Shown: positions 40,838 to 51,431 of the stretch, in pieces
Layout of the letters: every line of letters starts with the position of its first letter
Numbering within the stretch: the stretch's first letter is position 1
Assembly: GCF_014490575.1 (NCBI RefSeq)
Contig: NZ_CP061033.1
Location: forward strand, 992,001-1,056,000
Length of the DNA: 64,000 nucleotides
Direction of reading: 5' to 3'
Origin: Corynebacterium zhongnanshanii
Lineage (GTDB): Bacteria > Actinomycetota > Actinomycetes > Mycobacteriales > Mycobacteriaceae
Program-made: the position numbers and the translations under genes
Notes under the pieces: model-generated
What the model saw: the letters and a program-made list of their open reading frames with translations, nothing else
Told to the model about the DNA's origin: nothing
Databases searched by the model: none

Positions 40838-42118
40838 CTAAGCGCGGGTGAGTCGGTGGATCTCATCCCATATACGCGCCGCGACGTGGAGCTTCGTGCC
40901 GGCATCCACCTCCACCACATGAGGAGCGGACCCCGTGTCCTCCTCCCCGCGAGAAATGATCCACCCCTGCGAGTGATCCTGCCCAAACACCTTGCCATCG
41001 CCCACGGCATTGCACATCAACAGGTCACAGCCTTTATGCTGAAACTTCGCGATCCCATGATCCAGAGGAGACGCGGAGTCATCGCCGGTCTCCGCCGCAA
41101 AGCCCACAATTGCCGTGGACGCTGAAATCTGCCCATCGTGGCGTGCCTGCACCAATCCGGCCAGAATATCCGGGTTCTCCACCAGCTGCAGCGTATCCAG
41201 CGCCGTTTCTGATCCCTTCTTGAGCTTGGCCTCCGCCACCGACGCCGGGCGATAATCAGCCACCGCAGCGGCCATGATGACCACATCGGCATCCTGAGCG
41301 CGTGCGTCCATCGCCTCCTTCATCTCCAGAGCGCTGCGCACCCTGATGATGTCCGCGCCGGATGGAACATCCAGATCCTCCGTCACCCCGGCAACGATCG
41401 TTACCTCTGCCCCGCGCTGAGCCGCCACATCCGCCAACGCAAATCCCTGCTTGCCGCTGGAGGCATTGCCGAGGAAGCGAACAGGATCCAGTGCCTCGTG
41501 CGTACCTCCAGCACTGATGAGAACCCGTGTGCCCTCCAGATCCCGACGGAACACCTCAGGGTTGTCCACCACCGCCTCGGCCAAGCGACCGATATGCGCC
41601 GGCTCCGGCATCCGTCCAGGGCCCGAGTCGGCCCCCGTCAAACGCCCGTGGGCGGGCTCCAACACGATCTTTCCATGACGCCGCAAGGTCGCCACATTGT
41701 CCTGCGTTGCAGGATTGAGCCACATCTCCGTGTGCATCGCCGGCGCCAGCACCACCGGGCACGTCGCCACCAGCACGCTCGCGGTCAGCAAATCGTCAGC
41801 CCGTCCTTGAGCGATACGCGCCATGCAATCGGCCGTGGCCGGCGCAATAACAATCAGATCCGCCTCCTGGCCCAGCCGGACGTGCTGAACCTCGTCCACC
41901 GCCTCGAACACGTGCGTATCCACCGGGTTACCGCTGAGCGCCTCGAAGGTCGCCGCCCCCACAAAGTTCAGCGCTGCGTCCGTGGGAATCACGCGCACGT
42001 CGTGGCCCTGCTCTTTAAAGAAGCGCACGAGATGCGCGGCCTTGTAGGCAGCAATGCCACCGGAAACGCCAACGATCACGGACAAAGAAGTGTGGGAGTG
42101 CTCAGAGGTTTGATTCAC
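40838..42118 (-). CDS. coaBC: CoaBC phosphopantothenoylcysteine synthetase/decarboxylase
   Basis: Bifunctional enzyme in coenzyme A synthesis. The N-terminal flavin-containing decarboxylase (about residues 1-190) opens with VIVGVSGGIAAYKAAHLVR and has APAMHTEMW; the C-terminal CTP-dependent synthetase follows (ISAGGTHEALDPVRFLGNASSGKQG, with AAVADYRPA and KLKKG). Start GTG 42118 (NQTSEHSHTSLS) with GGTGGG five bases upstream; GTG 42124 is nearly as good. 426 residues. Confidence 0.94.
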   Translation of the reverse strand: MNQTSEHSHTSLSVIVGVSGGIAAYKAAHLVRFFKEQGHDVRVIPTDAALNFVGAATFEALSGNPVDTHVFEAVDEVQHVRLGQEADLIVIAPATADCMARIAQGRADDLLTASVLVATCPVVLAPAMHTEMWLNPATQDNVATLRRHGKIVLEPAHGRLTGADSGPGRMPEPAHIGRLAEAVVDNPEVFRRDLEGTRVLISAGGTHEALDPVRFLGNASSGKQGFALADVAAQRGAEVTIVAGVTEDLDVPSGADIIRVRSALEMKEAMDARAQDADVVIMAAAVADYRPASVAEAKLKKGSETALDTLQLVENPDILAGLVQARHDGQISASTAIVGFAAETGDDSASPLDHGIAKFQHKGCDLLMCNAVGDGKVFGQDHSQGWIISRGEEDTGSAPHVVEVDAGTKLHVAARIWDEIHRLTRA

Positions 42119-42158
42119 AATCACCCACCATACCCGCCAGGACCTACACACATGTGAA

Positions 42159-42196
42159 CGGCCGCCACCGGATCAGGAATGATCCGGCGACGGCCG
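42159..42196 (-). terminator. Strong hairpin after rpoZ
   Basis: CGGCCG-N3-CCGGATC (42159-42174) pairs with GATCCGG-N3-CGGCCG (42181-42196): two stems of 7 and 6 bp around an internal loop, with a 6-base terminal loop. It lies 14 bases after the rpoZ stop and before the coaBC start. A clear T run is missing on the minus strand, so termination may be partial, letting coaBC be read through. Confidence 0.6.
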
Positions 42197-42209
42197 CGAA
42201 TGTGAGAGT

Positions 42210-42491
42210 CTAGCCCTCAGTGTGCTCCAGAAGATCGCGGTTGATCTCACGCATAGCGATGGAGAGTGGCTTCTCGTGAACGTCAGGAGTCACCAGTGGT
42301 CCCACGAACTCAAACACGCCTTCATCGACAGTTTGGTAGTAGTCGTTGATCTGGCGCGCACGCTTAGCAGCGAAAATCGCCAATGCGTACTTCGAGGACA
42401 CCTTGGTGAGTAGATCATCAATGGGCGGGTTGGTAATGCCCACTGGTGGGTCAAACACCATAGCGTTCGGATTAGTGCCGTGGTTTTCCAC
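42210..42491 (-). CDS. rpoZ: RNA polymerase omega subunit
   Basis: 93-residue subunit that helps RNA polymerase assembly. The family core [20 protein letters not shown] and [12 protein letters not shown] is present. Start GTG 42491, preceded by GAAGGAA. The order mihF-gmk-rpoZ-coaBC is the usual actinobacterial one. The product ends EHTEG, with a strong hairpin shortly after the stop codon. Confidence 0.95.
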   Translation of the reverse strand: MENHGTNPNAMVFDPPVGITNPPIDDLLTKVSSKYALAIFAAKRARQINDYYQTVDEGVFEFVGPLVTPDVHEKPLSIAMREINRDLLEHTEG

Positions 42492-42518
42492 AGATATTCC
42501 TTCTTTTCTATTGCTTTG

Positions 42519-43103
42519 CTAGTGCGTCGAAGACTGCGGCATCAACAACGCGGTGATATCCGCAACGGTCTTATCGAGATCATCGTTGACCACAATGTGA
42601 TCAAACTCTGAACGTGCGTCCATCTCCACCTTAGCTGTTTCCAGGCGACGATCAATGATCTCTTGGGATTCAGTACCTCTGCCGGTAAGGCGCTCCACGA
42701 GCACCTCCCACGAGGGAGGCGCCAGGAACACAGTCCGCACCTCGGGCAGAAGCTTCTTCACATTGCGTGCGCCCACCACATCCACCTCGATGAGCACCGG
42801 GCGGGACGCGGACAACGCCTCCTCCACAGGGATACGGGGAGTGCCGGAGAGCTGCAATCCGCCATGGATCTCAGCCCATTCCAACATCTCGCCGGCGTCG
42901 ATATGCCCCTGGAACTCCTCCCGGGTGACGTACAGGTAATCCCTACCGTGCACCTCGCCGGGGCGCGGATCGCGAGTGGTCATGGACACGCTGAAAAACA
43001 GATCAGGGACCTCATTGCGCAACCGGCTCACGATCGTGGACTTTCCCACTCCCGCAGGCCCCGCAAGAACGACCGCGCATCCGTTGTTCAGAGACTCGCT
43101 CAA
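42519..43103 (-). CDS. gmk: Guanylate kinase
   Basis: Phosphorylates GMP to GDP. 194 residues. P-loop LAGPAGVGKSTIVSRL near the N-terminus; SMTTRDPRPGEVHGRDYLYV and FLAPPSWEVLVERL are guanylate kinase blocks. The start codon appears to be TTG 43103, two bases after the mihF stop, with CGAGG at the end of mihF as ribosome binding site. Confidence 0.94.
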   Translation of the reverse strand: MSESLNNGCAVVLAGPAGVGKSTIVSRLRNEVPDLFFSVSMTTRDPRPGEVHGRDYLYVTREEFQGHIDAGEMLEWAEIHGGLQLSGTPRIPVEEALSASRPVLIEVDVVGARNVKKLLPEVRTVFLAPPSWEVLVERLTGRGTESQEIIDRRLETAKVEMDARSEFDHIVVNDDLDKTVADITALLMPQSSTH

Positions 43104-43105
43104 GA

Positions 43106-43426
43106 TTAAGCCTCGAAGCCGAAGTGCTCGAGCAGAGCACGACGCTGACGGTCACCCAGGCCACGCAGACGGCGGGTTGGAGCGATCTCCAGCTGGTTCA
43201 TGATCTCCTCAGCCTTGACCTTTCCCACCTTTGGCAGAGAAACCAGCAGAGCGGACACCTTCATCTTGCCCAGGATCGGGTCGGTCTCAGCGTCCTTCAG
43301 AACCTGCTTCAGGTCGGTTCCACCGCGCTTGAGCTTCTCACGCAGTTCAGCACGTGCCTTACGTGCCTCTGCTGCCTTCTTCAATGCTTCTGCGCGCTGT
43401 TCCGGGGTCAGCTGGGGAAGTGCCAC
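43106..43426 (-). CDS. mihF: Actinobacterial integration host factor mIHF
   Basis: 106-residue nucleoid-associated protein specific to actinobacteria. It binds DNA through an H2TH-like motif: LLVSLPKVGKVKAEEIM and IAPTRRLRGLGDRQRRALLE are the diagnostic segments, preceded by a charged helix (AEALKKAAEARKARAELREK). Start GTG 43426 with a perfect GGAGG seven bases upstream (43432-43436 region). First gene of mihF-gmk-rpoZ. Confidence 0.95.
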   Translation of the reverse strand: MALPQLTPEQRAEALKKAAEARKARAELREKLKRGGTDLKQVLKDAETDPILGKMKVSALLVSLPKVGKVKAEEIMNQLEIAPTRRLRGLGDRQRRALLEHFGFEA

Positions 43427-43461
43427 GGGATCCTCCGTTGTATCAAAATCGGTATGTACTA

Positions 43462-43467
43462 ATTATG
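43462..43467 (-). promoter_or_regulatory. Candidate -10 element for mihF
   Basis: CATAAT on the minus strand matches the -10 consensus at five of six bases and would start transcription about 29 bases before the mihF GTG. The -35 region is weak and overlaps a small hairpin, TTAAGGGCA-GTTGT-TGCCTTAA (43486-43507, one bulged base). Confidence 0.4.
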
Positions 43468-43520
43468 CGAGTTAGGTTTCGCGGCTTAAGGGCAGTTGTT
43501 GCCTTAAACGTGCAGGCCCC

Positions 43521-43578
43521 GGAGATATTTCTCGCGTGGAAGCGCAGTGCGTCCGGGGGCTGACGCGAAATAACTCCA
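43521..43578 (-). terminator. Imperfect inverted repeat after pyrF
   Basis: GGAGATATTTCTCGCG (43521-43536) and CGCGAAATAACTCC (43564-43577) are complementary apart from one mismatch and a 2-base bulge. It starts 26 bases after the pyrF stop and is followed on the minus strand by the hairpin at 43486-43507. Together they may end the pyr transcript and separate it from mihF. The whole 177-base gap holds no gene. Confidence 0.4.
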
Positions 43579-43603
43579 GATAGTCTAGCACTATGGTGGC
43601 CTG

Positions 43604-44458
43604 CTATTTCAACAGCTCGGCAGATTGCGTGTCGATCGCCACCCGCAGGTCAGCGATGTCAGGACCCGTGCGAAGCACCGATCGAGACACGTTAGGGGAC
43701 ACTAACGGGTAGCTGGTGCCGGTGAGTCGTTTGACGTCCTGGACCGTGCCACCTTGTGCACCCACGCCGGGCATGAGAATCATGCCGTTGACCTGCGACA
43801 AGTCGGGTGCTTCGGTGAGGGTCGCGCCGATCACCACGCCGATGTTGCCCGCCCGCTCATGGTGCCTATTAATGTCCGACGCCCGGTCCACGATGTCCTG
43901 GGCTACACTCACTCGCTCACCGCGGATACCCTCCACTACCCCTGCCTGGAGAGAGGGGGCCTCCGGATTAGAGGTTGCTGCCAGGACAATTGCACCCTTG
44001 CCGTGTTCCTCAGCCAGCTCGAAGACGGGGTGCAAGGAATCGAAACCAAGGTACGGAGACACGGTGACGGCATCCACCTCCAGCGGGGAACCCGGCCGCA
44101 ACCACGCCGCGGCGTATCCCGCCATGGTGGTCCCGATGTCACCGCGCTTGGCGTCGGCAATCACGAGTACTCCGGCCTCGCGCAACGCACGAATGGACTC
44201 CTCCAGCACGGCAAATCCAGCAGAGCCGAAGGCCTCATAAAACGCCACCTGTGGCTTAACCACGCACGCGCGGTCCGAAAACGCCTCCACACAGATCTCG
44301 GAGAAGGCACGCAGCCCCTCCACAGTGTTCGGAAGGCTCCACTGCTCAAGGATGCCCGCGTGCGGGTCCATACCCACACACAGCGGTCCGAAGCGCTCGG
44401 CGCGCTCCAGGAAGCGCTGGCCAAACGTCGGTGCTGCGGCGGTTGCCTGGTTACTCAC
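43604..44458 (-). CDS. pyrF: Orotidine 5'-phosphate decarboxylase
   Basis: Last step to UMP. 284 residues, the actinobacterial type-2 enzyme. Substrate and catalytic blocks are GPLCVGMDPHAGIL and VIADAKRGDIGTTMAGYAAAW, which carries the Lys-Asp pair, plus ILMPGVGAQGGTVQDV near the C-terminus. Start GTG 44458 (SNQATAAAPTFG), two bases after carB. End of the pyrR-pyrF run. Confidence 0.95.
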   Translation of the reverse strand: MSNQATAAAPTFGQRFLERAERFGPLCVGMDPHAGILEQWSLPNTVEGLRAFSEICVEAFSDRACVVKPQVAFYEAFGSAGFAVLEESIRALREAGVLVIADAKRGDIGTTMAGYAAAWLRPGSPLEVDAVTVSPYLGFDSLHPVFELAEEHGKGAIVLAATSNPEAPSLQAGVVEGIRGERVSVAQDIVDRASDINRHHERAGNIGVVIGATLTEAPDLSQVNGMILMPGVGAQGGTVQDVKRLTGTSYPLVSPNVSRSVLRTGPDIADLRVAIDTQSAELLK

Positions 44459-44460
44459 GT

Positions 44461-47400
44461 CTAGTGCTCCAGATCCTGGATCGGCAGCAGGCTGGTCTCG
44501 TGGCTCTGCAGCGCCTCGATACCCTGGACTGCGGCGACCGTGCCCTGAACCGTCGTCACACATGGAACGCCCATGGTGACTGCGGCGGCGCGGATGTCGT
44601 AGCCGTCGTGACGGGCTCCAGCGGAACCGGCTGGGGTGTTCAGGATCAGGTCCACTTCCCCATCCTTAATGCAGTCCACCACTGTGCGCTGGTTGGCAGC
44701 CTGGCTGACCTTGGCCACGACCTCACATTCCACACCGTTGCGGCGCAGCATGTTCGCGGTACCGGACGTCGCCAGGATCTTGAATCCGAGGGACGCCAGA
44801 CGCTGGATCGGCAGGATGAGGGTGCGCTTGTCCCGGTTGGCCACGGAGACGAACACCGTGCCGGAGGTTGGCAGCGTGCCAAAGGCACCCAGCTGGGACT
44901 TCGCGAAGGCTGAACCGAAGTCCAGATCCAGACCCATGACCTCGCCGGTGGACTTCATCTCCGGGCTCAGCAGAGAATCCAGCACCTTGCCCTCCGCCGT
45001 GCGGAAGCGGTTGAACGGCATGACCGCTTCCTTCACCGCGATCGGGTGACCCATCGGCAGGGAGCCGCCGTCCTGGTTCTTCGGCAGCATGCCCTCCGTC
45101 TTCAACTCCGCGATGGTGGCACCCAGCATGATGCGGGCGGCAGCCTTTGCCAGCGGCACACCCGTGGCCTTGGAGACGAACGGCACCGTGCGGGAGGCAC
45201 GAGGGTTGGCCTCGATCACGTACAGAATGTCGTCCTTCAAGGCGAACTGGACGTTCATCAGGCCCTTCACACCAATGCCATGCGCCAGGGCGGCCGTGGA
45301 CTTGCGCACCTTGTCGATGTCCTCGTCACCCAGGGTCATGGGTGGCAGGGCACATGCGGAGTCACCGGAGTGGATACCGGCCTCCTCGATGTGTTCCATC
45401 ACGCCGGCGAGGTAGACCTCTTCCCCATCGCACAGGGCGTCCACGTCGATCTCGATGGCAGAGTCCAGGAAACGGTCCACCAGCACGGGGTGATCGCTGG
45501 TGATCTCCGTGGCACGCGTGATGTAGTCCTCCAGGGAGGCCTCGTCGTAGACAATCTCCATGCCACGGCCACCCAGCACGTAGGACGGACGAACCAGCAC
45601 GGGGTAGCTGATGCGATCGGCGACATCCTTGGCCTCCTGGAAGGAGGTGGCGGTACCGAACTCCGGAGCAGGAAGCTTCGCAGCCTCCAGCACCTTGCCG
45701 AACTCACCACGATCCTCGGCCAGGTTAATGGCCTCAGGAGACGTGCCCACCACAGGAACGCCCGCATCCGCCAGACGCTGCGCCAAGCCCAGAGGAGTCT
45801 GTCCACCCAACTGGACGATCACACCGGCAATGTCACCGGACTGCGCCTCGGCGTGGTAGACCTCCATCACATCCTCGAAGGTCAGAGGCTCGAAGTACAG
45901 GCGGTCGGCCGTGTCGTAGTCCGTGGAGACGGTCTCCGGGTTGCAGTTGACCATCACGGTTTCGTAGCCCGCGCGGGACAGCTCCAGTGCCGCGTGCACA
46001 CAGGAGTAGTCGAACTCGATACCCTGACCAATGCGGTTCGGGCCGGAGCCCAGGATCAGCACCTTCTTGCGATCCTTCTGCGGAGCCACCTCGGACTCAG
46101 CCTCGGGGTCCAGCTCGTAGGAGCTGTAGTGGTACGGGGTCTTCGCTTCGAACTCGGCAGCACAGGTGTCCACGGTCTTAAACACCGGACGGATGCCCAG
46201 AGACCAGCGCAGCGAGCGTACGCCGTCCTCGCCGGCGAACTCCTTACGCAACGCGGCGATCTGGCGGTCGGACAAGCCCAAGTACTTGGCCTCGCGGAGA
46301 AGGTCCACGTCGAGCACGGGGGCGTCGATCAAACGCTGGCGGAACTCCACCAGGTCCTTGACCTCCTCCAGGAACCATGGGTCGATACCGGAGGCTTCGT
46401 AGACCTCCTCCACCGTCGCGCCCAGGCGCAGTGCCAGCTCCACGTCGTACATGCGGCCCTCGGTCGGGCGCTTCAGGTCCTCCAGCACCGCGTCCTTGTC
46501 CGTCGCGCGATCGCCCGCGAAGGACTCATCCGGCACAGTCCAGAAGCCGGCCTGCTTGGTCTCCAGGGAACGCATGACCTTGTTCAGACCCGTGATGTAG
46601 TTGCGGCCCACGGCCATCGCCTCACCCACGGACTTCATGGTGGTGGTCAGCGTGTCATCGGCACCGGGGAACTTCTCGAAGGCGAAGCGTGGGGCCTTCA
46701 CAATGACATAGTCCAAGGTGGGCTCGAAGGCCGCTGGGGTGACCTCGGTGATGTCGTTGCGCACCTCATCCAGCGTGTAGCCGATGGCCAGCTTCGCAGC
46801 CAACTTTGCGATCGGGAATCCCGTCGCCTTGGACGCCAGCGCGGACGAACGAGACACACGAGGGTTCATCTCGATGGTGATGATGCGGCCATCCTTGGGG
46901 TTGATGGCGAACTGGATGTTACATCCGCCGGTGTCCACACCCACCTCGCGCAGAATGGCGATGCCCTGATTACGCATGATCTGGTACTCGCGGTCGGTCA
47001 GGGTCATCGACGGGGCAACGGTCACGGAGTCACCCGTGTGCACGCCCAGCGCATCCACATTCTCAATCGAACATACGACGACGACGTTGTCCTTACCGTC
47101 GCGCATAAGCTCCAGCTCGAACTCCTTCCACCCGAGGATGGACTCCTCGATGAGGACGTTGGCCTCAGGGGAGGCGGCGAGTCCGCCACCGGCGATGCGC
47201 TCCAGGTCCTCGTGGTTGAAGGCCAGACCGGAGCCCAAGCCACCCATGGTGAAGGACGGGCGCACCACGACTGGCAAGCCGAGCTCGGCGACCGTCTCGT
47301 GCACCTCATCCATGTTGTGGCACACGCGGGAACGCGCCGAGGACCCACCGATCTTCTCCACGATGTCCTTGAACTTCTGGCGATCCTCGCCGCGCTCAAT

Positions 47401-47781
47401 CGCGTCGATATCCGCACCGATCAGCTCCACACCGTACTTGTCCAGGATGCCCAGACGGTCCAGCTGGATTGCCGCGTTCAACGCGGTCTGACCACCGAGA
47501 GTGGCCAGAACAGCGTCCACCTTGTGGCCTTCGTCGGCTTCCTTCTTGAAGATCTTCTCGATGTACTCGGGCTGAATCGGCTCGATGTAGGTGTGGTCTG
47601 CGAACTCCGGGTCGGTCATGATGGTGGCCGGGTTGGAGTTAATCAGCGTCACCCGTAGGCCCTCTTCCTTGAGGACGCGGCACGCCTGGGTGCCGGAGTA
47701 GTCGAACTCGCAGGCCTGGCCGATCACGATGGGGCCGGAACCGATCACGAGTACGTGGTTGATGTCAGAACGACGTGGCAT
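44461..47781 (-). CDS. carB: Carbamoyl-phosphate synthase large subunit
   Basis: Makes carbamoyl phosphate from bicarbonate, ammonia and two ATP. 1106 residues with two homologous ATP-grasp halves: each begins with an [20 protein letters not shown] motif (residues about 13 and 555), and the C-terminal 140 residues form the allosteric MGS-like domain. ATG 47781; the ribosome binding site is weak. It follows carA by 56 bases. Confidence 0.97.
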   Translation of the reverse strand: MPRRSDINHVLVIGSGPIVIGQACEFDYSGTQACRVLKEEGLRVTLINSNPATIMTDPEFADHTYIEPIQPEYIEKIFKKEADEGHKVDAVLATLGGQTALNAAIQLDRLGILDKYGVELIGADIDAIERGEDRQKFKDIVEKIGGSSARSRVCHNMDEVHETVAELGLPVVVRPSFTMGGLGSGLAFNHEDLERIAGGGLAASPEANVLIEESILGWKEFELELMRDGKDNVVVVCSIENVDALGVHTGDSVTVAPSMTLTDREYQIMRNQGIAILREVGVDTGGCNIQFAINPKDGRIITIEMNPRVSRSSALASKATGFPIAKLAAKLAIGYTLDEVRNDITEVTPAAFEPTLDYVIVKAPRFAFEKFPGADDTLTTTMKSVGEAMAVGRNYITGLNKVMRSLETKQAGFWTVPDESFAGDRATDKDAVLEDLKRPTEGRMYDVELALRLGATVEEVYEASGIDPWFLEEVKDLVEFRQRLIDAPVLDVDLLREAKYLGLSDRQIAALRKEFAGEDGVRSLRWSLGIRPVFKTVDTCAAEFEAKTPYHYSSYELDPEAESEVAPQKDRKKVLILGSGPNRIGQGIEFDYSCVHAALELSRAGYETVMVNCNPETVSTDYDTADRLYFEPLTFEDVMEVYHAEAQSGDIAGVIVQLGGQTPLGLAQRLADAGVPVVGTSPEAINLAEDRGEFGKVLEAAKLPAPEFGTATSFQEAKDVADRISYPVLVRPSYVLGGRGMEIVYDEASLEDYITRATEITSDHPVLVDRFLDSAIEIDVDALCDGEEVYLAGVMEHIEEAGIHSGDSACALPPMTLGDEDIDKVRKSTAALAHGIGVKGLMNVQFALKDDILYVIEANPRASRTVPFVSKATGVPLAKAAARIMLGATIAELKTEGMLPKNQDGGSLPMGHPIAVKEAVMPFNRFRTAEGKVLDSLLSPEMKSTGEVMGLDLDFGSAFAKSQLGAFGTLPTSGTVFVSVANRDKRTLILPIQRLASLGFKILATSGTANMLRRNGVECEVVAKVSQAANQRTVVDCIKDGEVDLILNTPAGSAGARHDGYDIRAAAVTMGVPCVTTVQGTVAAVQGIEALQSHETSLLPIQDLEH

Positions 47782-47837
47782 GAGTTTTCACAATCCTTTG
47801 TGTCAATAAGTCTGCGCTGTGAGTGTTGTGTGATCGA

Positions 47838-48974
47838 TTACTTGTGGCTGTCGAGCAGCTCGAGGAACTGGTCGAACAGCGGGTTGGCATCGTGGGGGCC
47901 AGCTGCCGCCTCGGGGTGATACTGCACCGAGAACGCGGATCCATCCACCAGCGCTACGCCTTCGACCGTTCCGTCGTTGAGGCAGGTGTGGGTGACGTGC
48001 GCGTCACCGAATGGCGTGGAGAACACCTCCCCTGCCGTGCCCTTCAAGGCAAAGCCGTGGTTCTGGGCCGTGATGTCAATCTTGCCGGTGAGGTGGTTGA
48101 GGACAGGCACGTTGATGCCGCGGTGACCGAACTTCAGCTTGTAGGTCTCCATTCCCAGGGCGCGGCCCAGGATCTGGTTGCCGAAGCAGATGCCGAAGAA
48201 AGGAATCTTCGCCTCCAGGACCTTGCGGACCTCAGCCACGGTCTTGTCCGCGGTGGCTGGGTCGCCGGGGCCGTTGGAGACGAATACGCCCTGAGCACCG
48301 TGTTCCTTCATGAGCTCTTGAAGCTTCTCGAAGGAGGTATCAGACGGAACTACCACCGTGCGCACACCGCGAACGGAGAACTCGCGAGGGGTATTGCTCT
48401 TAATGCCCATGTCGTAGGCGATGACGGTGTGCTTCACCTCGCCTTCAGGCTCCACAATGTAGACCTCGTCGGTGGACACGTCGCCGGCGAGATCCGCACC
48501 TTCCATGCTGGGTTGGGAGGCTACCGTGCGCACCATATCCTCGTCGCTGGTCACATCCGCACCGGAGAAGATTCCGGCGGCGATGGAGCCCTTGGTGCGC
48601 AGGTGGCGCACAATCGCGCGGGTATCCACGCCCTGGATTCCGATAATGCCCTGGGCGTTCATCTCATCCTCGAGGCTGCGGGCGGCGCGCCAGTTGGAGA
48701 CGCGCTTGGACAGGTCCCTGATGACCAATCCGGCGACCCAGATCTTATCGCCATGGGATTCGCTGTCCTCATCATTCCAGCCGGTGTTACCAATCTGAGG
48801 AGCGGTCGAGACCACGATCTGTCGGTGGTAGGACGGATCCGTCATTGTTTCTTGGTATCCGGTCATCGCAGTGCTGAACACTGCTTCGCCGAGGGTGGTT
48901 CCTTCTGCGCCGAAGGCCTGTCCACGGAAGATGCGTCCGTCGGCAAGGACCAAGGCTGCTGGGGTGCGGGTCAT
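47838..48974 (-). CDS. carA: Carbamoyl-phosphate synthase small subunit
   Basis: Glutaminase subunit that delivers ammonia to CarB. 378 residues. The class I amidotransferase triad is present: nucleophile Cys in FFGICFGNQILGRALG, His in QYHPEAAAGPHD and the following Glu. AQNHGFAL is conserved too. Start ATG 48974, preceded by AGAAGGA; the upstream open frame was rejected. The 123-base gap to pyrC may hold an extra promoter. Confidence 0.96.
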   Translation of the reverse strand: MTRTPAALVLADGRIFRGQAFGAEGTTLGEAVFSTAMTGYQETMTDPSYHRQIVVSTAPQIGNTGWNDEDSESHGDKIWVAGLVIRDLSKRVSNWRAARSLEDEMNAQGIIGIQGVDTRAIVRHLRTKGSIAAGIFSGADVTSDEDMVRTVASQPSMEGADLAGDVSTDEVYIVEPEGEVKHTVIAYDMGIKSNTPREFSVRGVRTVVVPSDTSFEKLQELMKEHGAQGVFVSNGPGDPATADKTVAEVRKVLEAKIPFFGICFGNQILGRALGMETYKLKFGHRGINVPVLNHLTGKIDITAQNHGFALKGTAGEVFSTPFGDAHVTHTCLNDGTVEGVALVDGSAFSVQYHPEAAAGPHDANPLFDQFLELLDSHK

Positions 48975-49097
48975 GATGTTCCTTCTAGTACACGTTGAGG
49001 TGAAATGGTGGGTTCGGGGTGGTGAGCACCAGGGGCACTCACGCGAACACACGTGAAAAGTTCAGTGGGGTTCAAGAGGCTGTGGTCTGAAAAGCTT

Positions 49098-50453
49098 TTA
49101 CACACTCGCCTTTCCATCTCGGCACGTGACCTTGCCCCTCAACACAGTGGTGGACACACGCACGGGCATAGTCATTCCTTCATAGGGGGTGTTGCGAGAC
49201 TTGGATGCCATCTCTTCTCCATACGCTACCCATTCGTCGGAGGTATCGACCACGCAGAGGTTGGCTGGCTCCCCCACCGCGATCGGTCGACCGTGTCCCG
49301 GCAGCTTGGTGATCTCCGCTGGGCGCTCCGACATCACGCGTGCCACGAAGCGCCAATCCTGATCTCCATTGAGGACGAAGATCTGCGCAATCAGCGCCAG
49401 CGACGTTTCCAGCCCCAGCATGCCCGGGCGAGCTCGGTCAAACTCGCAGCACTTTTCTTCCGAGCCGTGCGGCGCGTGGTCGGTGGCCACGCAGTCGATC
49501 ACTCCGTCGATGAGGGCCTGCCGGAGTGCCTGAACATCCCGCTGCTCGCGCAACGGTGGGTTGACGCGGTACACGCCGTCATAGGATTCCAGCTTCTCAT
49601 CCGTGAGCAGCAGGTGGTGAGGAGTGACCTCCGCGGTCAGAGGAATATCCTGCTCCTTCGCCCACTTCAGCAGCTCCACGGTGCCCTCCGTTGAGGCATG
49701 GCAAATGTGCAGGCGACCGCCGTAGTCACGGGCCATGATCGCGTCACGCGCAACGATGGATTCCTCCGCCACGCGCGGCCATCCGGACAGGCCCAACCGC
49801 GCCGACGTCGCGCCCTCGTGCGCCACAGCCGTCTCCGTCAGTCGCGGCTCTTCGCAGTGCTGAGCCAGCAGTACGTCCACTCCCTTGGAGTACTCGATGG
49901 CGCGGCGCATCAGGCGAGGATCGTCCACGCACTTGCCGTCGTCGGAGAACATCCGCACCTTCGCATCGGAATCGGCCATCATACCGAACTCCGTGAGGTC
50001 CTTGCCCTCCAGCCCCTTGGAGATGGAACCGACGGGGTGCACATCGCAGAGGTTTGTGTTCTGTCCCTTGAACCACACCGTCTCGGCGATGGATGGGTTG
50101 TCGGTGACGGGCGCGGTGTTGGCCATCGTAAACACAGCCGTGAAACCACCCTGCGCCGCCGACGCGGAACCGGTGGCGATCGTCTCCGTGTCCTCACGGC
50201 CCGGCTCCCTCAAGTGCACGTGCATGTCCACAAGCCCCGGCAGGAGAATCTGGCCCTGAAGGTCTAGCGTCTCGCCCTCACTGCTCAAGCCTGAGCCGAT
50301 CTCCGCGATCACACCATCGCGCAGCAACACATCCTGTGGCTCGCCCTCGCCGTAGATCACCACGCCCTTGAGGAGCACTTCACTGTCAGCACCTCGCGGG
50401 TGATCCGCCAAGGTTCCCGTGGCCGGGTAAGAATTCTGGTTCTGGCTCGTCAT
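49098..50453 (-). CDS. pyrC: Dihydroorotase
   Basis: Cyclises carbamoyl aspartate to dihydroorotate. 451 residues, class I amidohydrolase. Metal ligands: [10 protein letters not shown] near residue 73, with a second His region RLHICHAST and the Asp in [13 protein letters not shown]. The first 20 residues are variable. ATG 50453, 17 bases after the pyrB stop. Confidence 0.96.
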   Translation of the reverse strand: MTSQNQNSYPATGTLADHPRGADSEVLLKGVVIYGEGEPQDVLLRDGVIAEIGSGLSSEGETLDLQGQILLPGLVDMHVHLREPGREDTETIATGSASAAQGGFTAVFTMANTAPVTDNPSIAETVWFKGQNTNLCDVHPVGSISKGLEGKDLTEFGMMADSDAKVRMFSDDGKCVDDPRLMRRAIEYSKGVDVLLAQHCEEPRLTETAVAHEGATSARLGLSGWPRVAEESIVARDAIMARDYGGRLHICHASTEGTVELLKWAKEQDIPLTAEVTPHHLLLTDEKLESYDGVYRVNPPLREQRDVQALRQALIDGVIDCVATDHAPHGSEEKCCEFDRARPGMLGLETSLALIAQIFVLNGDQDWRFVARVMSERPAEITKLPGHGRPIAVGEPANLCVVDTSDEWVAYGEEMASKSRNTPYEGMTMPVRVSTTVLRGKVTCRDGKASV

Positions 50454-50470
50454 ATGAACTATTCCTCTCC

Positions 50471-51424
50471 TTAAACCCCAGCCGATGAGGCTACCGGGCC
50501 TTCGTCGCCTGACTGTCCCACCAGCAGCGTAAACAGCACCGCCATGCGGACATGAACACCCGCCGTCACCTGGTTGAGCACCACGGTGCGCGAATGATCG
50601 GCAACATCGTCATTAATTTCCATGCCGCGCAGCATCGGGCCAGGGTGCATCACCAACGCATCCTCGCGCATGGCTTCCCTGCGTGCACGCGACAATCCAT
50701 AGCGCGTTGCGTATTCACGATGGGATGGGAAGAACCCACCATTCATGCGTTCGGCCTGAACGCGCAACATCATGACCACGTCGGCGTCGTGGATTTCCTC
50801 GTCCATGGAGTGGGAGACGCGCACGCCCCACTGATCCACCCCGAACGGGAGCAACGTCGGTGGTGCCACGAAGACTACCTCGGCACCCAAGGTGGTGAGC
50901 AGCTGCGCATTGGAGCGGGCAACGCGGGAGTGCAAAATGTCGCCCACGATGACGATCTTCTTCCCGCTGATCTCGCCGAGCTCCCGGCGCATCGTGACCG
51001 CATCCAGCAGAGCTTGCGTGGGGTGCTGATGAGAACCATCGCCAGCGTTCACCACGGCCGTGTCCCCCAGCCAACCGGCCACCTGACGCGCCGCACCCGA
51101 CGACGGATGGCGCATCACGATCGCGTCCGCGCCCACGGCCTTGAGGGTTAACGCCGTGTCCTTGAGCGACTCGCCCTTCTTCACACTCGACCCGGACGCG
51201 CTGACATTGATGACGTCCGCGCTCATCCACTTGCCGGCCGTCTCGAAGGACGAACGGGTACGCGTGGAGTTCTCATAAAACATGGTGAAGATCGTCCGGC
51301 CACGCAGGGTCGGAAGCTTCTTCACCTCCCTGCCCTCCAAGGCCTCCCGAAAACGGTCGGCCTCATCCATCAGCAGGGTGATCTCCTCAGCGGAAAGATC
51401 ATCGATACTCAAAAGATGCTTCAT
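50471..51424 (-). CDS. pyrB: Aspartate carbamoyltransferase catalytic chain
   Basis: Joins carbamoyl phosphate and aspartate. 317 residues. Carbamoyl phosphate sites [23 protein letters not shown] and [14 protein letters not shown], and aspartate-site region [11 protein letters not shown], are complete. No regulatory pyrI is present. Eight bases after pyrR; expression is likely coupled to PyrR control at the head of the operon. Confidence 0.97.
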   Translation of the reverse strand: MKHLLSIDDLSAEEITLLMDEADRFREALEGREVKKLPTLRGRTIFTMFYENSTRTRSSFETAGKWMSADVINVSASGSSVKKGESLKDTALTLKAVGADAIVMRHPSSGAARQVAGWLGDTAVVNAGDGSHQHPTQALLDAVTMRRELGEISGKKIVIVGDILHSRVARSNAQLLTTLGAEVVFVAPPTLLPFGVDQWGVRVSHSMDEEIHDADVVMMLRVQAERMNGGFFPSHREYATRYGLSRARREAMREDALVMHPGPMLRGMEINDDVADHSRTVVLNQVTAGVHVRMAVLFTLLVGQSGDEGPVASSAGV

Positions 51425-51431
51425 AGTCTGC

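Noticed and set aside
45046..47658. Open reading frame of 870 codons on the plus strand
   Set aside because: Antisense shadow of carB, rich in His, Gln and Arg without any recognisable domain.
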